DNA of 35,008 bases from positions 811-35,818 of the IMG/VR virus record IMGVR_UViG_3300030085_002413; one strand, 5' to 3'. This document shows, in pieces, positions 1 to 5,900 of the stretch; the first letter of the stretch is position 1, and each line of letters starts with the position of its first letter. Under the pieces are notes generated by a model. The model did no database searches and was not told the origin of the DNA. It worked only from the letters and a program-made list of their open reading frames with translations. Source of the stretch: a virus. The position numbers and the translations under genes were made by a program.

Positions 1-161
1 TCGTCTATACTTAAACTTTTTTTACCAGCGTCTGATAATTCATCAAACCACTCAACGTCGTTAGCCTCGTTCCAGCCAGCATTAAAATGTATTACTTTAA
101 CTTGACTAAACGCTGCTAGGCTAGCTAAGCTAAACAACAATGCTATACACGCTTTCTTCAT
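1..161 (-). CDS. Exported thioredoxin-like protein, 5' part only (runs off left edge)
   Basis: Reading from the ATG at 161-159 gives 53 codons that stay open to the window edge, so only the N-terminus is visible. It starts with MKKACIALLFSLASLAAFSQ, a clear signal peptide: two lysines, a hydrophobic core, then a small-residue site ending in S-Q, as is common in Bacteroidota. The mature start, VKVIHFNAGWNEANDVEWF, looks like the first beta strand and loop of a thioredoxin-like fold, with NAGWN where a thioredoxin has its WCxxC region; no cysteine pair is visible. The start overlaps the stop of the preceding gene as ATGA, which supports the call. Function is inference: a periplasm-directed redox-like or envelope protein made late in infection. 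The remainder of the gene would decide. Confidence 0.7.
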   Translation of the reverse strand, partial: MKKACIALLFSLASLAAFSQVKVIHFNAGWNEANDVEWFDELSDAGKKSLSID

Positions 162-439
162 CTTCTATCTAATTTATCTTCTATACGTCTAACGCTTTCT
201 TTAAGTTCTTTAACGTCTTCTTGTGTTGTCATAATAGTGTTACGTATCATTTCGTCTTTCATTTGAAACTCCATGCGTGTAACTTCTGGCGCTGGTGGCT
301 CTGGAAGTTCTTTTGCATCAGCAATGTCTGCTTGAAGCGTAAACCACATACCAGTCATTGTTACTAATACGATACCTAATGATATTATTGTTTCTAAACT
401 TAGTTTTACTTTTGTATCTTTACCTATTTCAGTTGCCAT
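158..439 (-). CDS. Small single-pass membrane protein (holin/spanin-like candidate)
   Basis: A 93-aa protein with a short charged N-terminus, one hydrophobic segment at about residues 14-38 (LETIISLGIVLVTMTGMWFT), a Pro-rich linker (ELPEPPAPE) and a charged helical C-terminal half that is probably coiled coil (KELKESVRRIEDKLDRR). This layout, one membrane helix plus a coiled-coil tail, fits small phage envelope proteins such as holins or i-spanin-like proteins. No lysozyme or endolysin lies beside it in the window, so a lysis role is inference only. Its start overlaps the upstream stop by one base (TAATG), and its stop overlaps the next start (ATGA), so it is coupled on both sides. Confidence 0.75.
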   Translation of the reverse strand: MATEIGKDTKVKLSLETIISLGIVLVTMTGMWFTLQADIADAKELPEPPAPEVTRMEFQMKDEMIRNTIMTTQEDVKELKESVRRIEDKLDRR

Positions 440-714
440 TATTTCTCACCACATTTTTTACTTGGGTTACTAACTTGTACCCAGTTTTCTTTTTTAAACC
501 AGTCTCTTAAAGTAGCACCTTTTTTACGAGCGCCTTTAACAAAGCTTTTACTTGATCTCTTATACTTACCACCTTTAGCAGCTTTTCTCTTAGCTCGCAC
601 TACTTTAGCGCGCTCTGAAGCAGACATGCTACGAACTTTAGCAGCAGGCAGGCACACTTTTTTAGTGCCCCCGCCTTTTACTTTTTTTAGTGGTGAGACC
701 ATTTTAAAAGCCAT
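439..714 (-). CDS. Short basic conserved phage protein
   Basis: A 91-aa, strongly basic protein of unknown function. Ordered features are a Lys/Gly-rich start, a KKVCLPAAKVRSMSASERA segment, a run of Arg/Lys (RAKRKAAKGGKYKRSSKSF), and a more structured end (KKGATLRDWFKKENWVQV, then NPSKKCGEK). The C-terminal aromatic patch (DWF, ENWVQV) suggests a small folded unit rather than a disordered tail. I recall similar short proteins in uncultured marine phages, with no assigned role. It follows the Lys/Met-rich gene after four bases and runs into the membrane-protein gene with a one-base TAATG overlap. Nucleic-acid binding, possibly in the virion, is a guess from charge and context. Confidence 0.75.
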   Translation of the reverse strand: MAFKMVSPLKKVKGGGTKKVCLPAAKVRSMSASERAKVVRAKRKAAKGGKYKRSSKSFVKGARKKGATLRDWFKKENWVQVSNPSKKCGEK

Positions 715-718
715 AGTC

Positions 719-1018
719 TTACTTCTTCTTTTTCATTTTCATTTTCATAGCTGAAACTTTCTTCATCTTCATTACAGCTTTTTTCATCATCATAGCTGAA
801 TCTTTTTTAAGTTTCATAGCTGCTTTTTTCATAGTCATAACAGACTTTTCTTCTTCTTTTAATTTCATTGCAGCTTTTTTCATTTTAGCTATAGTATTTT
901 TTGAAGCTACTCCTTCTACTAATTTTTTAGCGCCTGGCTTTAATTTGCTAGTGTCTACCATTTTTTTAGCTGCAGACTTTTTTTTGCCCATCAGCTTCAT
1001 AGGACCTTTCTTTTTCAT
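719..1018 (-). CDS. Lys/Met-rich histone-H1-like repeat protein
   Basis: A 99-aa protein made largely of Lys, Met and Ala. Residues 46-92 hold three related units beginning MKKAAMKLK, MKKAAMKLK and MKKAVMKMK (17, 15 and 15 residues), and the protein ends in KMKMKKKK. The composition recalls lysine-rich DNA-condensing proteins (histone H1 C-terminal tail type), while the methionine richness is unusual. No enzyme motif is present. The start is separated from the stop of the PAP2-like gene by a single base, and the TAA stop is four bases before the next gene. Likely role (inference): nucleic-acid binding or packing in the virion or late-infected cell. A low-complexity reading frame with no product cannot be excluded, but the operon spacing argues for a real gene. 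Confidence 0.7.
   Translation of the reverse strand: MKKKGPMKLMGKKKSAAKKMVDTSKLKPGAKKLVEGVASKNTIAKMKKAAMKLKEEEKSVMTMKKAAMKLKKDSAMMMKKAVMKMKKVSAMKMKMKKKK
743..883 (-). repeat. Three MKKA(A/V)MK coding repeats
   Basis: Three tandem units of 17, 15 and 15 codons encode MKKAAMKLK-, MKKAAMKLK- and MKKAVMKMK-type peptides within the Lys/Met-rich gene. The DNA copies are diverged, so the repetition is visible mainly in the protein. Confidence 0.75.
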
Positions 1019-1019
1019 T

Positions 1020-1562
1020 TTAAATTTTGTTTTTAATGTGTTTATACATTGAGTTACCTAATTTTTCGCCCATTTTACTGTCTGACTTATAGTGAGCGTG
1101 GGCAACTCGTCTACTATAAGATATATTTTTACCGGTTTTATTAAATGCTGACTTAGCTTTAGGATGTTTATCACCTAATACTTTAGCTATTAATACGCCT
1201 TGTACTGAGTGGCCTGATGGATATGATGGCGTTTTCATAGATGCCATTTCAATATCTTTCATCTTTATATTCATCTTTTTAGCAATAGTCTTTGGTCGTG
1301 GTCTGTCAAAGTATTTCTTAAGTTCCATAATTACAGGTGCTGAGTCTTTTATAAGTTTAGCAGCAACTTTAGGATCATAGTCTTCTATATTGTTATCTTT
1401 AGCTGTTTTTTTAAAAGCAGCTTCTATATTGTCGTTATCTTTAACAAACTTTTTGTTTATAGGTATACTTTTAAGCTCTTTAACCTCTTGCATAGTGTCA
1501 AAAGTATTATCGCCAGGCGGCTTCATCTTTTTAAATGAAGATATGTTAAAGTCTTTAAACAT
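1020..1562 (-). CDS. Soluble PAP2-superfamily (class A acid phosphatase-like) protein
   Basis: A 180-aa protein carrying the whole PAP2 / non-specific acid phosphatase / vanadium haloperoxidase signature: K-x6-R-P at K82, R89 and P90; P-S-G-H at 115-118; S-R-x5-H-x3-D at S150, R151, H157 and D161. In this superfamily the PSGH histidine aids catalysis and the last histidine forms the phospho-enzyme (or binds vanadate), with the Arg and Lys gripping the phosphate. Unlike membrane PAP2 lipid phosphatases it has no hydrophobic span, and unlike secreted class A phosphatases it has no signal peptide, so it should be soluble inside the cell or virion. It sits among short basic genes, starting with a TAATG overlap. 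The substrate is unknown; phosphomonoesters, nucleotides or lipid head groups are all possible. Confidence 0.85.
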   Translation of the reverse strand: MFKDFNISSFKKMKPPGDNTFDTMQEVKELKSIPINKKFVKDNDNIEAAFKKTAKDNNIEDYDPKVAAKLIKDSAPVIMELKKYFDRPRPKTIAKKMNIKMKDIEMASMKTPSYPSGHSVQGVLIAKVLGDKHPKAKSAFNKTGKNISYSRRVAHAHYKSDSKMGEKLGNSMYKHIKNKI

Positions 1563-2011
1563 TATTTTTTCTTTAATCTTCTTAACGCAGCTTTACATCG
1601 TTTAGCAATACCAGCTTGCTGTGGTTTTTTACCAAACCTAGATCTTTGCTCCATGACAGTTAATATCTGTATTTTACGGGCATAAGGTTTGCTGATACGT
1701 TTTACTTTAGAACAAGTAGCTCGCGCATCAGCTGGGGTTTTATATTTTATTCTTACTGTGTCTTTTGGATTTTCATCGGTATATAATCTTCTTCCACTAC
1801 CTTTTGGCTTTTTGCCAGTTCCTACAATAGGGTCTTTACGTTTTCTAGCTGGTGAAGGTCTGTTAGTTTGCATGTTTATAAACCAGTTTGCTAATTGTTT
1901 ATCTCTTGGCGTCGCATCTTTTCTAGCTTTGAGCTTACGAGCTTTAGCAACTGTTACATCACCACCGTATAGCTTTGATATACGAGCTTTTAAAACGCCT
2001 CTATATGCCAT
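1562..2011 (-). CDS. Basic conserved phage protein, 149 aa
   Basis: A very basic protein of unknown function. The N-terminal part (YRGVLKARISKLYGGDVTVA, then KARKDATPRDKQLANWFINM) looks helical. The middle (GSGRRLYTDENPKDTVRI) and the following KTPADARATCSKVKRI, PYARKIQILTVMEQRSRFG segment look like a small alpha/beta unit that I recall from uncultured marine phage genomes. The end is Lys/Arg-rich (RRLKKK). It overlaps its neighbours by one base on each side (TAATG at 2009-2013 and at 1560-1564). Its placement after the giant virion protein and its charge suggest a minor virion or DNA-associated protein, but no motif proves this. Confidence 0.75.
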   Translation of the reverse strand: MAYRGVLKARISKLYGGDVTVAKARKLKARKDATPRDKQLANWFINMQTNRPSPARKRKDPIVGTGKKPKGSGRRLYTDENPKDTVRIKYKTPADARATCSKVKRISKPYARKIQILTVMEQRSRFGKKPQQAGIAKRCKAALRRLKKK

Positions 2012-2358
2012 TATTTTTTCTTTTTACCTAATCGTTTTCTAACGATGTCCATTGTTTTACGCATTTTAGCGGCATAGCTAGGATTTTTACCTCTATTAAA
2101 TACTACTTGTTGATTTAAACTGCTAATAATCCTAGACAGATTACCTTTACGAGACTTAATCATCCAGCTAGCTAATCCTGAAGCTGATAAGCTTTTAAAT
2201 TTACCTTTAGCATCAGGAGCATCTGAGTGTTTAAAATCACCCATACGTTTAGGTAAAGCGCTCTGCAACTTCTTAGCTTGCTTAGCATGCATAGTAGCAG
2301 AGTTTTTTAATTGCCCTATTATTTTTTTTAGCTCGTTATTTTTTAATTTAAAAGCCAT
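2011..2358 (-). CDS. Basic helical conserved phage protein, 115 aa
   Basis: A predicted all-helical basic protein. It begins MAFKLKNNELKKIIGQLKN, followed by HAKQAKKLQSAL, then a central LSASGLASWMIKSRKGNL segment, then NPSYAAKMRKTMDIVRKRL and a KKKK tail. No catalytic motif is seen. The pattern of short Lys-rich helices resembles DNA-binding or DNA-packing proteins, but this is inference from composition. Start and stop both overlap neighbouring genes by a single base (TAATG). The A-rich codons of the preceding gene's RKKK end lie directly ahead of its start and probably serve as its ribosome-binding region. Confidence 0.75.
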   Translation of the reverse strand: MAFKLKNNELKKIIGQLKNSATMHAKQAKKLQSALPKRMGDFKHSDAPDAKGKFKSLSASGLASWMIKSRKGNLSRIISSLNQQVVFNRGKNPSYAAKMRKTMDIVRKRLGKKKK

Positions 2359-2510
2359 TATTTCTTTTTTCTACCTAAATATTTACTAGGATTACGCGTA
2401 CACCTTACGCCCCAACCAGAAGCGTAAGCCGAAGGCCATACCTTAAACTTACGTTTAGCAGCTGCTTTACAAGCTGCAGATATTTTTTTTAATGCTGAAC
2501 TTTTCTTCAT
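2358..2510 (-). CDS. 50-aa basic protein with VWPSAYASGWGVRC motif
   Basis: A short gene, easily missed by length cut-offs. ATG at 2510-2508 opens a 50-codon frame: MKKSSALKKISAACKAAAKR, then KFKVWPSAYASGWGVRCTRN, then PSKYLGRKKK and TAA. The Lys-rich first helix followed by a WPSAYASGWGVRC core is a pattern I recall in many small proteins of uncultured marine phages, usually next to other short basic genes, which supports a real gene. It starts four bases after the preceding stop, and its TAA overlaps the next ATG by one base. A GGAGGTG sequence lies 12 bases upstream but is also coding sequence (W-R-C) of the preceding gene. Function unknown; the two cysteines could be structural. Confidence 0.8.
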   Translation of the reverse strand: MKKSSALKKISAACKAAAKRKFKVWPSAYASGWGVRCTRNPSKYLGRKKK

Positions 2511-2514
2511 AATA

Positions 2515-2898
2515 CTAACACCTCCAGCGTCTACGAGCAGCTAAACCTCTTTCACTCTTCCAGCTTCTTGATCTAGCACAAAACGATTTACGTCTTGCAG
2601 CTCTTTTACCTTTTGGATTTTTTTCAGTTACGGCAGTTTTTAATTTACTACCAGGATTTTTACGTCTATATGCTTTTACACCTTTTTCAGTCATACCGCC
2701 ACCGGCAGCACCACCTCTAGCGCTTTTATCTTTAGCAACTTTATTAAAGTTTTTACCACGACCTATAGTTCTTCTTGGCTCAGCCTTTTTCATAGGTGAG
2801 TCTGGCTCTGAAAGTTTAAATCCAGAAAGCTTACCGCCAGCTCTACGTCTACCGCAAGGAGTTACCGGAATAGGGTTATTTTTTTGAACATAGGCCAT
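2515..2898 (-). CDS. Arg/Lys-rich conserved phage protein, 127 aa
   Basis: A strongly basic protein. The N-terminal half is poorly ordered and Gly/Arg-rich (CGRRRAGGKLSG, RGGAAGGG). The C-terminal half is patterned: MTEKGVKAYRRKNPGSKLKT, AVTEKNPKGKRAARRKSFCA, then a RRRWRC end. This K-G-V-K-A-Y...A-V-T...R-R-K-S-F-C-A-R pattern is one I recall in many marine phage genomes, where the second half usually ends in a short Trp-Cys or Arg-Trp peptide; no function has been shown to my knowledge. It is the first of the short basic genes after the 2867-aa protein, 30 bases downstream of it. Role by inference: nucleic-acid-binding minor virion protein. Confidence 0.8.
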   Translation of the reverse strand: MAYVQKNNPIPVTPCGRRRAGGKLSGFKLSEPDSPMKKAEPRRTIGRGKNFNKVAKDKSARGGAAGGGMTEKGVKAYRRKNPGSKLKTAVTEKNPKGKRAARRKSFCARSRSWKSERGLAARRRWRC

Positions 2899-2928
2899 AG
2901 TCTATATATTACTTGTTTTTTTACTTAA

Positions 2929-5900
2929 TTAATCTGCAAACCTTACTGTAGTTCTTACGTTTTTCTTAGAGCTTTTTAACATTTCTTTAGCTTCTCTTCT
3001 TCTTATATCTTCTGCAGTTTCATATCTAATATACTCGTTTTCTTTACCTTTATTTATTACTCTAGGAGTACCAGCACCAACATCCCAGTTGCTCCAGCCT
3101 AAAAGTACCATTAGCTTCTGCCAATCTTCATAGCCACCTGTGAGTGCATTGTTTATATTATTTAACTTTTTGTAAGCTCTATGAGTAGGTATATTAAATA
3201 AAGCTTCAGTAGTTTGAGTTGTAGCTTGCATTAATGGGCCATTTAGCGTTAAGCCTTCTGCTTCTATAAGCTTTTTGTTATAGCTGTATGTATTACCAGC
3301 CGCGTCAAGTTTGCTAAATTTAGAGCCAATAGTTGGAGATATATTAAGTAAATCTTCAGCTACCTCGCTGTAGTCAGCTCCAAAGCCTTTTTCGTTTTGT
3401 TTAACAAACTCAAATATAGCGTTTTTTACACCTGAAAGCACCGCACCTTGTATACCCATACCTCTTAAAAACGAGTCTGCTACAGTGTTTAATGCCATTG
3501 TTTTCTTTTCTTCAACTAAAACATCATCTCTATCTTCTTCATCTTCATTTGTAATTAAAGCTAAAAGACCCGACTGAAGCGCAGCAAATATCATTGATTG
3601 CACTGCACCAAAATAAGCTATTCTACTCATTTTATGAGTAAACGAATTATCTCCAAAAGATCCTTTATATCTACCTTTAGACAGATCTAGTATTTCCTTC
3701 ATCATAATTCTGTTCATTTGCATAGGCGTATTAGCAAAAGCTAATATTAATCTACCTTCAAGAGAAGTTTGTTGTTTAGATAATAAGTCTGCTCTTGAAG
3801 ACTGTTGAGTTCTTTCAGCTACAACTTGAAAATCTATAAAAGCTTGTTTTTCAGCTTGAGACTTACTCATGCCTTCTTTCATATATTTTTTTATAAGATT
3901 TCTATAATAAGTAGCACCACCAGAAGCAATAGCAAAACTATCTGCTATTTTTGTAGGCAGATAACCCGCTTTTATTAGATGTGCTAAGGCTGCTTTAGCT
4001 TTGTTTTGTTTTCCTTCAACAGCTGAAGCTAATTCAGCTTCTGTAACATTTATCTGTAAACCAGCTCTTCTTTGTTTTAACATGTTAGAGTTCATGATAT
4101 ACATAAAATCTTTCCAGTATTGCGGTTGATTTAAAAACGCTTGAGTAGCTTTTAAAGGGTTATTAAACGAATGATTAATAAAATTAACGCTAGATATTAA
4201 CTGTAGTACGCCTGATCTAGTATTAAAGTTCATAATAGTACCAACAGAACCGTTTAGATAATTCATTATGGCAGCTCCACCTTTACTTAAGTTCATACTT
4301 CTAGTTCTACCGGTTTCCATACGATCAAACATATCTTCTATTGTCTCTCGCCAATTGCTACCTAGCTCAGCTTCCATTTTGTTTAGATTAGCTTCTGAAA
4401 ATATTTCTTTTCTAGCCTGTATAAAGTCTGCTAAATATTTTTCTCTACCAATACCTTTGCCTAAATCACTAATTTCAGTAGCTATAGTTTCTGACCACCA
4501 TTCAGCGCTAGGTTCTTTTAATCCACCTTCAACTTTAGTTATTTTAGCTAGCTTTTCAGCGTAAGCTTGAAGTCTAGGATCTTTTATAACATGGCTAACT
4601 AGTTTTTTTTGTGTTGACTTTGCTAAATCAGGTATGTTATACCCGTTTTTATTCCAAATGTAAACACGTAGTGCTTGATCTAAAGTAAAGTTAGTTCCTT
4701 CTACATTTTTAGGTAATTTTTTTACAATATCTTTATTAGCTTTTCTTAATGCTAAATATCCATTAGTAATAGTTTGTCTTGCGTTATTAAAGTCGTTTAT
4801 ACCTCTCTCGTACTTTCTTACAAAGTTTTCATCAAACCATTTTTTATTTTCAATACCTTTTTTACCTTTACCAAACAACGGTTCTAATAACAACTCTAAG
4901 TCAGAAGCTGTATCAGGCATAAAAAGTCTTCTTCTTTTTTTATCTTTACCTCTTTGTTTAGCTTCAGCTTTAGTAAACTGTTTTAAAGCTGGAACACCAA
5001 ATGTATACTCTAGTATTTTATTTGACTCTAAATTTAAGTTTTTGCTAGCTAAAGCTTGTTGAACGTCAGACTTAACGTCTAATTGACTTAATGCTTTTTT
5101 AACAGCCTTAACATTAGGTAAAGCATCGTCTACAAAGTACATATCGTTATACCCTTCAGCAAACTTTTCCACCATCCACATAGCTTTTGCCTCTCCAGTG
5201 CTATTACCTAGCCCTGTTATATTTTTAAATGGTATTTCTACACCTTTAGATTTTAGCCAACCGTATATAGCTGTCGCAGCTTCAGGTGGTCTAGCTGTAA
5301 GTATAAACATATTTTCTGGACCAAATTTGGCTAATCGTTCTTTAAACTTTTTAAACAACGGCCCTTCAACACCACCTCTAACGTTTACAAAATCTTTAAA
5401 GTCAAACGTATAACCTTGCTCAGCATACTTAGGCCCTTCAATTGGCCACTTGCCAGAACTTATTTTTACTTGCTTACCAGTATTAGGCTCTCTTGCTATT
5501 ATAAAGTTTTTGCCTTTGTCTATTAGTGTTTCATCAAAGTCAAAGGTAGACATACCTTGTCTTTTTTTATTTTTCTTTCTAGCATTTTCTAAAGCCTTGT
5601 CGTGCAGCTTTAAGTTTTTAGAAGCCATAACGTTAGTAGTACCCTCGTAGTACAAGCCAGCATCTTTAAGTTTTTTGATAGACTGCTTAGTTATAGTTTT
5701 ATCAGCACTTACTATTTTATTAACTTCTTTAATGCCTATGTCTTTTACTATTTCACTATATAAAGTTTCTTTTAGTCCACTCTTAACACTGTATATATTC
5801 TTTGCTAGCTCTAAGCTTTTAGCCATACGATGTATATCAGCTGAGTTTGTTTTTCCTGTGGCTTTATCTACCATATCAAAGTCTTTGAGTAATCCCCATA

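Noticed and set aside
743-883. Repeats considered as a CRISPR or regulatory DNA array
   Set aside because: Units are 15-17 codons, in frame, diverged at the DNA level and without unique spacers; they are protein-level repeats.
1390-1605. Plus-strand open frame opposite the phosphatase gene
   Set aside because: It lies antisense to a gene with exact PAP2 motifs and encodes hydrophobic residues that mirror Lys-rich codons on the other strand; no coding features of its own.
1689-2042. 117-codon plus-strand open frame opposite the 149-aa basic gene
   Set aside because: The hydrophobic Leu/Phe/Ser composition is the complement of Lys/Arg codons; the minus-strand gene has coupled start and stop.
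2511-2535. GGAGGTG as a Shine-Dalgarno site for the 50-aa gene
   Set aside because: It is also the coding sequence for the Trp-Arg-Cys end of the preceding protein, lies 12 bases from the ATG, and other genes here lack such sites; possible but not convincing.
5521-5550. TFDFDETL read as an RNA-polymerase DFDGD-type catalytic motif
   Set aside because: The sequence has the HAD D-x-D-x-T form, with matching downstream Thr, Lys and Asp-Asp motifs; no DFDGD occurs.
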